The notes beneath the pieces are model-generated. The model was not told the origin of the DNA, searched no databases, and saw nothing but the letters and a program-made list of their open reading frames with translations. DNA of 64,000 nucleotides from an uncultured Pseudomonas sp. (GTDB lineage Bacteria; Pseudomonadota; Gammaproteobacteria; Pseudomonadales; Pseudomonadaceae), in assembly GCF_946885955.1 (NCBI RefSeq), contig NZ_CAMPHI010000011.1, forward strand, positions 62,001 through 126,000, written 5' to 3'. Below, in pieces: positions 7,234 through 16,707 of the stretch (its first letter is position 1; each line of letters begins with the position of its first letter). The translations under genes and the position numbers were made by a program.

Positions 7234-9258
7234 ATGTTTCATTGTTTATCCATTACCGCAGCCAGTGTCGGCCGCAGGCTGGTGCTGCTGATCGCGCTGG
7301 TGTTGTCGCAGTCCGCGCTGGCCGGCGCGCAAACCGCCGTCGAGCGCAGCGAAAGCCCGTATTTCGCGGTGCAGAGTGAGGATCCCACGGTCGACCGCTT
7401 GCCGCTCAAGAGCACCAAGGTCGAGGTGCGGGTGCTCGGAGTGATCGCCGATGTGCGGGTTGTCCAGCAATACCGAAACGAGGGTACGCGGGCGCTGGAG
7501 GCGCGTTATGTGTTTCCCGGCTCGACCCGTGCGGCGGTTTACGGCATGACCGTGCGCCTGGGCGATCGCGAGTTGCGGGCGCAGATCCGCGAGAAGCAAA
7601 AGGCGCAGAAGGAGTACCAGGAGGCCAAGAGCGCTGGCAAGACCGCGGCCTTGCTCGAACAGCACCGCGAAAACGTGTTCCAGATGAATGTCGCGAATAT
7701 CCTGCCCGGCGATGTGGTCGACGTGGAGCTGCGTTATACCGAGCTGCTGTTGCCCACCGATGGCGTCTACAGCTTCGTCTTTCCCACCGTGGTCGGGCCG
7801 CGCTACAACGGCAGCGCCGGCAGCGAGAGCAACAAGGCCGGGCCTTGGGTCAGCACACCTTATCTGCCCGAGGGCGAGGCGAGCCAGGACGCCTTTTCGC
7901 TCGCGGTCGAGTTGCAGGCGCCGGTGCCGCTGGCCGATATCCGCTCGCCAAGCCACCGCATCGAGGTGCTGCAGGCCAAGCCGAGCGAGGCGAGCGTCAG
8001 CCTGGGCGCCGACGCGGGGCAGAGCAACAATCGCGATTTCATCCTCGACTATCGCTTGAGCGGTGCCAGTTTCGAGAGCGGTGTGTTGCTGTCCAAGGGC
8101 ACCGAGGAGAACTTCTTTATGGCGCTGGTCGCGCCGCCGGCCAAGGTGCAAAGCAAGATGCTGGTGCCGCGCGAATATATCTTCGTGGTGGATATTTCCG
8201 GCTCCATGCATGGCTTCCCGCTGGATACCGCCAAGCGTCTGCTGAAGAATCTGGTCGGGCGTTTGCGTCCGGTCGATAGCTTCAATGTGCTGTTGTTCTC
8301 CGGCAGCAGCACCATGCTCGCCGAAGAGTCGCAGGCAGCTACCTCGGAGAATATTCGGCGGGCCCTGGACATGCTCGATACGCAGATGGGCTCTGGCGGC
8401 ACCGAACTATTGCCGGCGTTGCGCCAGGCCCTGGCGGTACCGACCGATCCCGAGCGGGCGCGCAGCTTTGTGGTGGTCACCGATGGCTATGTGACGGTGG
8501 AGCGCGAGGCTTTCGAGCTGGTGCGTAATAACCTCGACAAGGCCAATATGTTCGCCTTCGGGATTGGCAGTTCGGTCAACCGTCAGTTGATCGAAGGCTT
8601 GGCGCGGGCCGGGCAGGGAGAGCCCTTCGTGATTATCGATGAGGCCTCGGCGGACCAGCAGGCCGAGCGCTTCCGGCAGATGATCGATGCGCCTGTGCTG
8701 GCTAACCCGCAGGTGCGGTTCGAGGGTTTGGATGTCTATGACGTCGAACCCGTGGCCCTGCCTGACCTGTTCGCCCAGCGGCCGCTGGTGGTGTTCGGTA
8801 AATGGCGCGGCGAGGCGCGCGGCAGCCTGCAGGTCGAGGGGCGCGGCGCCGCCGGGCCATACCGGGTCGATATTCCGATCAAGCCCGAGATGGCCCGCGA
8901 GAGCAACCAGGCGCTGAGCTATCTGTGGGCGCGACACAGGGTCGCCAGCCTCACCGATCAGGAAACCCTCGAAGGTGGCTACAGCCATAGCCAGGCGATT
9001 CTCGACCTGGGCTTGAAGTACAGCCTGCTGACGCCTTACACCTCGTTTATCGCGGTGGACGAACGGGTGCGCAACGCCGATCCGGCCGCTGCCGCCAGCG
9101 TCAAACAGCCATTACCGTTGCCCCAGGGCGTGAGCAACCAGGCGATTGGTGCTGTGGTGTCAGGCACCCCCGAACCGAGCGCCTGGCTGATGCTGCTGGT
9201 CGCGGCCCTCGGCATGGGTTGGCTGGCGCGCCGGCACGCCCGCCAGGAGCAACTCTGA
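7234..9258 (+). CDS. VIT/VWA domain protein with PEP-CTERM-type C-terminal sorting signal
   Basis: A 674-residue secreted protein. It has a signal peptide (about 1-32), a vault inter-alpha-trypsin (VIT) domain (about 40-180, with the conserved EKQKAQKEYQEAK region) and a von Willebrand A domain with the MIDAS motif DISGSM starting at D320. The tail has Pro-Glu-Pro near residue 647, about 16 hydrophobic residues and a basic end (ARRHARQ), which is a PEP-CTERM exosortase sorting signal. The stop abuts the start of an exosortase gene, so the protein is very probably its dedicated substrate. The related proteobacterial sortase-target family carries the same domains with a different tail. ATG 7234 was chosen for its GGGGGAGC ribosome site; the frame is open from TTG 7195. 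Confidence 0.88.
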   Translation: MFHCLSITAASVGRRLVLLIALVLSQSALAGAQTAVERSESPYFAVQSEDPTVDRLPLKSTKVEVRVLGVIADVRVVQQYRNEGTRALEARYVFPGSTRAAVYGMTVRLGDRELRAQIREKQKAQKEYQEAKSAGKTAALLEQHRENVFQMNVANILPGDVVDVELRYTELLLPTDGVYSFVFPTVVGPRYNGSAGSESNKAGPWVSTPYLPEGEASQDAFSLAVELQAPVPLADIRSPSHRIEVLQAKPSEASVSLGADAGQSNNRDFILDYRLSGASFESGVLLSKGTEENFFMALVAPPAKVQSKMLVPREYIFVVDISGSMHGFPLDTAKRLLKNLVGRLRPVDSFNVLLFSGSSTMLAEESQAATSENIRRALDMLDTQMGSGGTELLPALRQALAVPTDPERARSFVVVTDGYVTVEREAFELVRNNLDKANMFAFGIGSSVNRQLIEGLARAGQGEPFVIIDEASADQQAERFRQMIDAPVLANPQVRFEGLDVYDVEPVALPDLFAQRPLVVFGKWRGEARGSLQVEGRGAAGPYRVDIPIKPEMARESNQALSYLWARHRVASLTDQETLEGGYSHSQAILDLGLKYSLLTPYTSFIAVDERVRNADPAAAASVKQPLPLPQGVSNQAIGAVVSGTPEPSAWLMLLVAALGMGWLARRHARQEQL

Positions 9259-10635
9259 ATGATCGCCGCATGGCGGATCGGCGCAGCCCGCGTTTTTGCC
9301 GACCCACCCGCCTGGCTGTGGTTGCTGCTGCCGGCGCTGGCGCTGTGGCCGGCCTGGGAATGGAGCGTGCGGCGGTTGAGTGATGGCTCCGACGACCCGT
9401 TCGGCATAGTCGCGTTGCTCGCCTTGGCGCTGCTGTGGTGGCGCGAGCGCCGGCAGTTGTCGGCCGCGGCGCGGCTGCCCTGGTTGCTGGCGACATTGCT
9501 GCTCTGCGCCCTGGTCGTGCTGGCGCCGGGGCTGCCGCCATTGTTGCGCGCGGTGCTGGCGGTGTTGGCGCTGTTCGGCGCGGTGCTGGCCTTGCGCACG
9601 CCGGGCCAGGCACTGCTGGCCTGGCTGGGGTTGGGCTTGTTGGCTTTGCCGATCATGTCGTCGCTGCAGTTCTTCGTCGGCTATCCGCTGCGGGTGCTGA
9701 CCGCCGAGGTCAGCGCCTGGCTGTTGCGCGCGGGCGGGCTGGAGGTATTGCGTCAGGGCAGCACGCTGGAAGTGGCCGGGCAATTGGTGATGGTCGATGC
9801 GCCTTGTTCGGGCATTCAGATGGCCTGGGTCGCGTACTTCACAGCATTCTCCACCGCCGCCTGGTTGCGCCTGAGCGATCGCCAGTTGCTGCGCCGTTTG
9901 CCGTTGCTCGGGGTGTTGATACTAGCCGGTAATATTCTGCGCAATAGCCTGCTGGTGTTGCAGGAAACCGGGCGCCTGGACTGGCCGGGCTGGATGCACG
10001 AGGGCACCGGTTTGCTGGTGTTCGTTGCGGTCTGCGCATTGGTGCTGCGTTATGTCGCCGGCGGGGCAGCAGGTACGCCGGTGCTTGTCGCAACGCTGGG
10101 CGGGCGGGGGCTCAAGCCGCAGGTGCGCTGCCTGTTGGTGCTGGCGTTCATGGCGCTGGGGCTTTGGCCGCTGCTGAAGCAACCGACGGCGATCGAGCCT
10201 CCGCGCGGCGATTTCGTCGAGTGGCCCACCCGCTTCGCCGATCAGCCCTTAACGCCGCTGGCGCTGTCGGCGGTTGAGCAGCGTTTCGCTATGCAGTTTC
10301 CCGGCGCCATCGCCCGTTTCAGTGCCGGCCCGCGTCTGGTGACGCTGCGCCATGTCACCCGGCCCACACGCAAATTGCACCCGGCGATGGATTGCTACCG
10401 CGGCCTGGGGTATCGCATCGAGGCCATGCATCTGGAACAGCGTACCGAGGGCGCCGGCCTGCAGCGTTGCTTCGTCGCCGACGGGCACGGGGTGCGCTTG
10501 CGGGTTTGCGAATACATCGAGGATGCCAACGGGCGGACCTTCAGCGACAACTCGGCCTGGTACTGGGCAGCCCTCGCTGGCGATTCGCCCGGGCCCTGGC
10601 GCGCGGTGAGCACGGCCGAACTGTCGCCGCCTTGA
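9259..10635 (+). CDS. Exosortase (archaeosortase/exosortase family) with EpsI-like C-terminal domain
   Basis: A 458-residue polytopic membrane protein with about eight hydrophobic segments in the first 290 residues. The three exosortase active-site residues are in order: C183 in APCSGIQM, R228 in GNILRNSLL and H247 in WMHEGTG. The last 150 residues form a soluble domain with TRKLHPAMDCYRGLGY, which resembles the EpsI/DUF3485 companion domain. Exosortases cleave PEP-CTERM tails and move proteins to the surface. The gene starts at the base after the stop of the VIT/VWA gene. It may belong to the class named exosortase Q, but the exact subtype is from memory. Confidence 0.85.
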   Translation: MIAAWRIGAARVFADPPAWLWLLLPALALWPAWEWSVRRLSDGSDDPFGIVALLALALLWWRERRQLSAAARLPWLLATLLLCALVVLAPGLPPLLRAVLAVLALFGAVLALRTPGQALLAWLGLGLLALPIMSSLQFFVGYPLRVLTAEVSAWLLRAGGLEVLRQGSTLEVAGQLVMVDAPCSGIQMAWVAYFTAFSTAAWLRLSDRQLLRRLPLLGVLILAGNILRNSLLVLQETGRLDWPGWMHEGTGLLVFVAVCALVLRYVAGGAAGTPVLVATLGGRGLKPQVRCLLVLAFMALGLWPLLKQPTAIEPPRGDFVEWPTRFADQPLTPLALSAVEQRFAMQFPGAIARFSAGPRLVTLRHVTRPTRKLHPAMDCYRGLGYRIEAMHLEQRTEGAGLQRCFVADGHGVRLRVCEYIEDANGRTFSDNSAWYWAALAGDSPGPWRAVSTAELSPP

Positions 10636-10744
10636 CTCGCGTCATTCAGCAAATTTATCTCAGACTAAAAGATCATCCCGTTGCACTTGCCAGCCGGCTA
10701 GGCTGTTGCTCATTCGAACCGCGGTGACCATAGCGAGAGTGCCG

Positions 10745-12370
10745 ATGCAGCAACTCGAAGAGGAATACGACTACCTGATCGTCGGGGCCGGTCCCGCCGG
10801 TTGCTTGCTGGCCAATCGTTTGTCCGCCGACCCGGCGGTGCGCGTGTTGCTGCTGGAGGCCGGAGGACGTGACAACTACCCGTGGATTCATATCCCGGTG
10901 GGCTATCTGTATTGCATCGGCAACCCGCGTACCGACTGGTGCTATGCCACCGAGGCCGAACCCGGGCTCAACGGCCGGGCGCTGAACTATCCGCGTGGCC
11001 GGGTGCTCGGTGGCTGCTCGTCGATCAACGGGATGATCTATATGCGTGGCCAGGCCCGTGATTACGATGGCTGGGCGGCGGCCGGTAATCCCGGCTGGGC
11101 CTGGAACGATGTCCTGCCGCTGTTCCGGCGTACGGAGAACCATTTTGCCGGCAGCAGCGAGCTACACGGCGCCGCCGGCGAATGGCGGGTCGAACGCCAG
11201 CGCCTGTCCTGGGACCTGCTCGAGGCGTTTCGCCAGGCTGCGGCGCAGAGCGGTATTGCCAGCATCGAGGATTTCAACGGCGGCGATAACGAGGGTTGTA
11301 GCTATTTTCAGGTCAACCAGCGTCGTGGCGTGCGCTGGAATGCGTCGAAGGCGTTCCTCCGTGATATCCGCCAACGCCCCAATCTGCGGGTGCTGACTGA
11401 GGCCGAGGTGCAGCGGGTGATCCTTGCCGATGGTCGCGCCAGCGCGCTGCAGGTCCGCTGGCAGGGGCGCGAGCTAAGGCTGCGGGCACGGCGCGAGATC
11501 GTTCTTTGCGCCGGCGCGATTGGCACGCCGTCGTTGCTGCAGCGCTCGGGTATCGGCCCGCGCGCGCTGCTGCAGCGTCTGGGCATCGGCGTGCAGCACG
11601 AATTGGCCGGGGTTGGCGGCAACCTGCAGGACCACCTGCAGCTGCGGCTGATCTATCAGGTCAGCGGGGTGAAGACGCTCAACCAGATGGTCAGTAGCCC
11701 CTGGGGCAAGCTGGGCATGGGCCTGGAATACTTGTTGCGCCGCAGTGGGCCGCTGGCCATGGCGCCCAGTCAGTTGGGCGCCTTCGCCCGTTCCAGCCCG
11801 GCGCAGCCTTCGGCCAACCTGCAATATCACGTGCAGCCGCTGTCGCTGGAGCGCTTCGGCGAACCGCTACATGCCTTCTCGGCGTTTACCGCGTCGGTGT
11901 GCAACCTGCGCCCCTACAGCCGCGGCACGGTGGCGATCCGTTCGCTGGATGCGGCCGAGGCGCCGCTGATCCAGCCCAATTACCTGAGCGATGCGCGTGA
12001 TCTGGAAGTGGCCGCCGACGCCATCCGCCTGACCCGACGCATAGTCGCGGCGCCGGCACTGGCGCCATTTCAGCCACAGGAATACAAACCGGGGGCCAGT
12101 TACCAGAGCGAGGACGACCTGCGCCGTGCGGCGGGCGAGGTGGGCACGACCATCTTCCATCCGGCCGGCACCTGCAAAATGGGCCAGGGCAGCGACGCGG
12201 TGGTCGATGCGCAGTTACGCGTGCATGGCATACCCGGATTGCGCATCGCCGATGCGTCGATCATGCCGAGCATCGTCTCCGGCAACACCTGCTCGCCGGT
12301 GCTGATGATCGCGGAGAAGGCCGCCGAGCTGATAATTCAGGCGCAGCGGCCGCAGCTGGCAGCCGTTTAG
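10745..12370 (+). CDS. GMC family flavin oxidoreductase (choline dehydrogenase-like)
   Basis: A 541-residue FAD enzyme of the glucose-methanol-choline family. The N-terminal dinucleotide motif is VGAGPAG, followed by the LLEAGG strand end, the GMC signature 1 region (PRGRVLGGCSSINGMIYMRG) and signature 2 (GAIGTPSLLQRSGIGP). The C-terminal catalytic segment has His in IFHPAGTCKMG and Asn in VSGNTCSPV. Such enzymes oxidise alcohols, often medium-chain or aromatic. The substrate cannot be read from the sequence and no betaine-pathway gene is nearby. The start was set at ATG 10745; GTG 10739 is in frame. Confidence 0.88.
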   Translation: MQQLEEEYDYLIVGAGPAGCLLANRLSADPAVRVLLLEAGGRDNYPWIHIPVGYLYCIGNPRTDWCYATEAEPGLNGRALNYPRGRVLGGCSSINGMIYMRGQARDYDGWAAAGNPGWAWNDVLPLFRRTENHFAGSSELHGAAGEWRVERQRLSWDLLEAFRQAAAQSGIASIEDFNGGDNEGCSYFQVNQRRGVRWNASKAFLRDIRQRPNLRVLTEAEVQRVILADGRASALQVRWQGRELRLRARREIVLCAGAIGTPSLLQRSGIGPRALLQRLGIGVQHELAGVGGNLQDHLQLRLIYQVSGVKTLNQMVSSPWGKLGMGLEYLLRRSGPLAMAPSQLGAFARSSPAQPSANLQYHVQPLSLERFGEPLHAFSAFTASVCNLRPYSRGTVAIRSLDAAEAPLIQPNYLSDARDLEVAADAIRLTRRIVAAPALAPFQPQEYKPGASYQSEDDLRRAAGEVGTTIFHPAGTCKMGQGSDAVVDAQLRVHGIPGLRIADASIMPSIVSGNTCSPVLMIAEKAAELIIQAQRPQLAAV

Positions 12371-12553
12371 TCGGTGAGGTTAGCGCAGGTGCAGCCTATC
12401 CACTAGTTGGCTGATCCGCGTCGGGGCTGGCTCCGCCAACTTTGCCTGGAACCCGGCTGCTCGTTGGCAGCCGGCGATAAGAGTAGCGTCCGCTGGTCAG
12501 TGGCGATGCGCATCGGTGCCAAGAGCGGGCTGCCAGGGGCGCCATGACTCAGG

Positions 12554-12559
12554 TATACT
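12554..12559 (+). promoter_or_regulatory. Candidate -10 element of the prfB-lysS promoter
   Basis: TATACT, 43 bases before the prfB start, in the 231-base gap after the GMC gene. No convincing -35 hexamer is seen at the standard spacing, so this is a composition-based guess. Confidence 0.3.
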
Positions 12560-12601
12560 CGCCGGCTTTTCCGAAAGTTTGACCTGTGAGTGCCGCCAGC
12601 C

Positions 12602-13697
12602 ATGGAAATCAACCCGATCCTGAACAGCATCAAGGACCTGTCCGAGCGCACCCAGACCATTCGGGGGTATCTTTGACTACGATCAAAAGCATGATCGGCT
12701 GATCGAAGTAAACCGCGAGCTCGAAGACCCGAACGTCTGGAACAATCCTGAATACGCGCAGAACCTGGGGCGTGAGCGCGCCTCCCTGGCGCTGATCGTC
12801 GAGACCATCGACGACCTCGACAGCAGCCTCGGCGATTCCCGCGACCTGTTGCAGATGGCCGCCGAAGAGGAAGACCAGGGCGCCGTCGACGATGTCGCCG
12901 CCGAAGTCGAGCGCCTGCGCGGCATCCTCGAAAAAATGGAATTCCGCCGCATGTTCAGCGGCGAGATGGACCCGAACAACGCCTACCTGGACATCCAGGC
13001 CGGTTCCGGCGGCACCGAGGCCCAGGACTGGGCCAACATGCTGCTGCGCATGTACCTGCGCTGGGCCGACAAGCGCGGCTTCGATGCCACCATCATGGAA
13101 CTCTCCGCTGGCGAAGTCGCCGGGATCAAGGGCGCCACCGTGCATATCAAGGGCGAATACGCCTTCGGCTGGCTGCGCACCGAGATCGGCGTGCATCGCC
13201 TGGTGCGCAAGAGTCCGTTCGACTCCGGCAACCGTCGCCACACCTCGTTCACCGCGGTGTTCGCCTCGCCGGAAATCGACGACAACATCGAGATCGAGAT
13301 CAACCCGGCCGACCTGCGCATCGACACCTACCGCTCCTCCGGGGCCGGCGGTCAGCACGTCAACACCACCGACTCTGCGGTGCGTATTACCCACGTGCCG
13401 ACCAACACCGTGGTCAGTTGCCAGAACGAACGCTCCCAGCACGCCAACAAAGACACCGCGATGAAGATGCTGCGCGCGCGTCTGTACGAGCAGGAAGTGC
13501 AGAAGCGCAATGCGGCTTCGCAGGCGCTGGAAGACACCAAGTCGGATATCGGCTGGGGTCACCAGATTCGCTCCTATGTGCTCGATCAGTCGCGAATCAA
13601 GGATTTGCGTACCGGTGTCGAGCGTAGCGACTGCGTCAACGTACTCGATGGCGATATCGACGAGTACCTGGTTGCCAGTCTGAAGCAGGGGCTGTAA
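12602..13697 (+). CDS. prfB: Peptide chain release factor 2 (programmed +1 frameshift)
   Basis: RF2 releases peptides at UGA and UAA. The first 24 codons from ATG 12602 end at an in-frame TGA (12674-12676). Reading continues in the +1 frame with GAC-TAC-GAT and runs to TAA at 13695-13697, giving 364 residues, one less than E. coli RF2. The codon-recognition SPF tripeptide ([10 protein letters not shown]) and the catalytic GGQ (about 249-251) are present. The frameshift autoregulates RF2: when RF2 is scarce, the ribosome slips at CTT-TGA-C. lysS starts 50 bases downstream and is probably co-transcribed, as in other gammaproteobacteria. Confidence 0.97.
12662..12677 (+). promoter_or_regulatory. 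RF2 programmed +1 frameshift site
   Basis: CGGGGGTATCTTTGAC contains the internal Shine-Dalgarno-like GGGGG, three bases of spacing, the slippery CTT and the TGA with a following C. This is the canonical RF2 recoding element, differing from E. coli only in the base before the G run (CGGGGG for AGGGGG). Confidence 0.97.
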
Positions 13698-13747
13698 CAC
13701 CTAATCCTACCCAGATCGCACTACACGTCAGGCAGATAGAAAAGACC

Positions 13748-15250
13748 ATGAGCGACCAACAACTCGACCACCACGAACTGCAACAGGAAGAAAACAAGCT
13801 GATCGCCCTGCGCAAGGAAAAACTTGCCGGCGCGCGTGAGCTGGGTAATGCCTTCCCCAATGACTTCCGCCGTGACAGCTATTGCGCGGACCTGCAGAAA
13901 AAGTACGTCGACAAGACCAAGGAAGAGCTGGCCGAAGCCGCTATCCCGGTCAAGGTCGCGGGTCGCATCATGCTCAACCGCGGCTCCTTCATGGTCATCC
14001 AGGACATGAGCGGGCGCATTCAGGTCTACGTCAACCGCAAGACCCTGCCGGAAGAAAAACTCGCCGAGGTCAAGCACTGGGATCTGGGCGACATCATCGC
14101 CGCCGAGGGCACTCTGGCCCGTTCCGGCAAGGGCGACCTCTACGTCGAAATGACCGACGTGCGCCTGCTGACCAAGTCGCTGCGCCCTCTGCCGGACAAG
14201 CACCACGGTCTGACCGACACCGAGCAGCGCTACCGCCAGCGCTACGTCGACCTGATGGTCAACGAGGAAGTGCGCGAGACCTTCCGCGTGCGTTCCCAGG
14301 TCATCGCGCATATCCGCAGTTTCCTCATGCAGCGCGACTTCCTCGAAGTGGAAACGCCGATGCTACAGAGCATCCCCGGCGGTGCCGCGGCCAAGCCGTT
14401 CGAGACCCACCACAATGCCCTGGATATGCAGATGTTCCTGCGTATCGCTCCCGAGCTGTACCTCAAGCGCCTGGTGGTCGGTGGCTTCGAGCGGGTCTTC
14501 GAGATCAACCGCAACTTCCGCAACGAAGGCGTTTCGACCCGGCACAACCCCGAGTTCACCATGCTCGAGTTCTACCAGGCCTACGCCGACTACGAAGACA
14601 TGATGGACCTGACCGAGGAACTGTTCCGCGAGCTGGCGCAGCTGGTGCTGGGCAGCACCGATGTGCCTTACGGCGACAAGCTGTTCCACTTCGGCGAGCC
14701 GTTCGTACGTCTGTCGGTGTTCGACTCGATCCTCAGGTACAACCCTGAAATCAGCGCCGCCGATCTGCAGGACATCGACAAGGCCCGCGAGATTGCCAAG
14801 CGGGCTGGAGCCAAGGTGCTCGGCTTCGAGGGCTTGGGCAAATTGCAGGTGATGATTTTCGAAGAACTGGTCGAGCACAAGCTGGAGCAGCCGCACTTCA
14901 TCACCCAGTATCCGTTCGAAGTGTCGCCTCTGGCGCGTCGTAACGACCAGGACCCGAGCGTCACCGACCGCTTCGAACTGTTTATCGGCGGCCGCGAAAT
15001 CGCCAACGCCTATTCCGAGTTGAACGACGCCGAAGACCAGGCCGAACGCTTCCATGCCCAGGTGGCGGACAAGGACGCCGGTGATGACGAAGCTATGCAT
15101 TTCGACGCCGATTTCGTCCGCGCCCTGGAATATGGCATGCCACCGACCGCCGGTGAGGGCATCGGCATCGACCGATTGGTGATGTTGCTGACCAATGCGC
15201 CGTCTATACGGGATGTCATCCTCTTCCCGCATATGCGCCCGCAGACCTGA
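13748..15250 (+). CDS. lysS: Lysyl-tRNA synthetase, class II
   Basis: A 500-residue class II lysyl-tRNA synthetase that charges tRNA-Lys with lysine. An N-terminal OB-fold anticodon domain (about 60-170) is followed by the catalytic core. Motif 2 lies around [16 protein letters not shown] and motif 3 at the C-terminus ([13 protein letters not shown]). It directly follows prfB by 50 bases, the standard prfB-lysS arrangement, and is closed by a strong terminator 10 bases after the stop. Confidence 0.97.
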   Translation: MSDQQLDHHELQQEENKLIALRKEKLAGARELGNAFPNDFRRDSYCADLQKKYVDKTKEELAEAAIPVKVAGRIMLNRGSFMVIQDMSGRIQVYVNRKTLPEEKLAEVKHWDLGDIIAAEGTLARSGKGDLYVEMTDVRLLTKSLRPLPDKHHGLTDTEQRYRQRYVDLMVNEEVRETFRVRSQVIAHIRSFLMQRDFLEVETPMLQSIPGGAAAKPFETHHNALDMQMFLRIAPELYLKRLVVGGFERVFEINRNFRNEGVSTRHNPEFTMLEFYQAYADYEDMMDLTEELFRELAQLVLGSTDVPYGDKLFHFGEPFVRLSVFDSILRYNPEISAADLQDIDKAREIAKRAGAKVLGFEGLGKLQVMIFEELVEHKLEQPHFITQYPFEVSPLARRNDQDPSVTDRFELFIGGREIANAYSELNDAEDQAERFHAQVADKDAGDDEAMHFDADFVRALEYGMPPTAGEGIGIDRLVMLLTNAPSIRDVILFPHMRPQT

Positions 15251-15260
15251 TGGTCTTGAA

Positions 15261-15284
15261 GCCGCCCAAGGGCGGCTTTTTATT
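15261..15284 (+). terminator. Rho-independent terminator of prfB-lysS
   Basis: GCCGCCC (15261-15267), a two-base loop and GGGCGGC (15270-15276) form a perfect seven-pair stem, followed by a T-rich tract (TTTTTATT). Confidence 0.9.
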
Positions 15285-15363
15285 ACCTGGAATTGGATGA
15301 TTGCCGCTATTGAGTGACTAACTGCTTATTCCGCCTTCGTCTGCCATAAAGGACAGTACCGCC

Positions 15364-16077
15364 GTGACCTTCAACTCCGCCCAGGAAAGTGCCACCCACG
15401 TAGCCAATGCCGTTGCCGAAAGTGTTCAGTACCAGGGGCGCAAGGCCAGCCGGCAGGGTAGTGAACAGCGGCGCCAGGCGATTCTCGACGCCGCCATGCG
15501 GATCATCGTGCGCGATGGTGTGCGTGCCGTACGTCACCGGGCGGTGGCGGCCGAGGCGCAGGTGCCGCTATCGGCCACCACCTACTACTTCAAGGATATC
15601 GATGACCTGATCACCGATACCTTTGCCCAATTCGTCGAGCGCCGCGCCGCGCATATGGCCAACGTCTGGAGCAATACCCAGGGCGTGCTGCAGGATCAGG
15701 TCAATCGTCTCGACGGCAGCGCCGAAGCACGTCGGCGCCTGGCCGACGAAATCGCCCGGATGGCGCTGGACTATGTGGGTAACCAGCTGATCAACCGTCG
15801 CGATCATCTGCTGGCAGAGCAGGCGTTTCACCAGGAAGCCTTGCTCAATCCGCGCCTGCATGGCCTGGTGCGTGCCCATCAGCGGATTCTGTTGCAGGGC
15901 GTAACACAGTTCTTCGAGGTGCTGGGCTCGCGGCAGCCCGAGCAGGATGCCAAACTCTTGACGAGCATTATTGTGCAGATGGAGTATCAGGGCCTGCTCG
16001 ACGGGGTCGAACAGCTGCACAAGGAAGACATGCTGGCCATCCTCAAACGCTATATGCATTTGGTCTTGGGCCTTTAA
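15364..16077 (+). CDS. TetR family transcriptional regulator
   Basis: A 237-residue regulator with a GTG start. A roughly 35-residue N-terminal extension precedes the TetR helix-turn-helix (about 38-85: RRQAILDAAMRIIVRDG, then AVAAEAQVPLSATTYYF). The rest is an all-helical ligand or dimer domain. A TetR gene in this place, just after lysS, matches P. aeruginosa PA3699. Its targets are unknown. The lipoprotein gene 51 bases downstream on the same strand is a candidate member of its transcription unit. Confidence 0.85.
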   Translation: MTFNSAQESATHVANAVAESVQYQGRKASRQGSEQRRQAILDAAMRIIVRDGVRAVRHRAVAAEAQVPLSATTYYFKDIDDLITDTFAQFVERRAAHMANVWSNTQGVLQDQVNRLDGSAEARRRLADEIARMALDYVGNQLINRRDHLLAEQAFHQEALLNPRLHGLVRAHQRILLQGVTQFFEVLGSRQPEQDAKLLTSIIVQMEYQGLLDGVEQLHKEDMLAILKRYMHLVLGL

Positions 16078-16128
16078 CCTGTTCCGGCGGCCGCTAAGTA
16101 CGTGAATCGATTGCACAAGGAGAACACG

Positions 16129-16680
16129 ATGAAAGCTTGGCGCCTGCTTGCCGCCTTGTCCTTCCTGTTGTTGAGTGGCTGTCTGGTTACCTTCAAAGAT
16201 CCCATTCCGGCCAATGAGCCGGCGCCCATCCCCCTGCTCGGCGAATGGTCGCGCAAGAACGAGTGGGGCGAGCAGATCTATCTGTACGTCAGTCGTTCGG
16301 GCTCCAACGTCTACAAGGCCTCGGCTTATGTCGACAGTCCCGACAACCTCGAGAGTCTTGAGGAGTTCGGCTTTACCGTGGCCCACCATGGCCAACGTTG
16401 GTACCTCTCCGCCGGGCTGCCGAAGCGCTATGGCTCCAATTTCGCGATTGCCGGTTTCGAACTGACCGACGACAACGAACTGGTACTCTACAACCTGGAC
16501 ATCGACCGGGTGATGCAGGAACTGGAGCAGGGTAATCTGCAAGGCAAGGCGGTGGAGATGCCCGAGGGCGATGGCGTGCTGATCACCAGTCCGCTGGATC
16601 AGGTCTTCGACTATCTGGATGATCAGGCCAATTCGGACGTGTTTATCGAAGTCGCGCGCTATCAGCGTGTCGGTGAGTAA
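16129..16680 (+). CDS. Conserved Pseudomonas lipoprotein
   Basis: A 183-residue protein with a type II signal peptide. The lipobox is LLSGC with the lipidated Cys at residue 18; Leu-Val follows the Cys, so the Asp+2 inner-membrane retention signal is absent and an outer-membrane location is likely. The mature part is acidic and beta-rich with no domain I recognise. An AAGGAG ribosome site eight bases before ATG 16129 decides the start. The position between the TetR gene and the DUF1704 gene matches P. aeruginosa. Function unknown. Confidence 0.8.
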   Translation: MKAWRLLAALSFLLLSGCLVTFKDPIPANEPAPIPLLGEWSRKNEWGEQIYLYVSRSGSNVYKASAYVDSPDNLESLEEFGFTVAHHGQRWYLSAGLPKRYGSNFAIAGFELTDDNELVLYNLDIDRVMQELEQGNLQGKAVEMPEGDGVLITSPLDQVFDYLDDQANSDVFIEVARYQRVGE

Positions 16681-16707
16681 GTTTTCCAGTGATGCGATGA
16701 GGAGCGG

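Noticed and set aside
12602..12676. In-frame TGA 24 codons into prfB, as if the gene were broken
   Set aside because: It is the programmed RF2 frameshift site with G run, CTT-TGA-C and correct +1 continuation.
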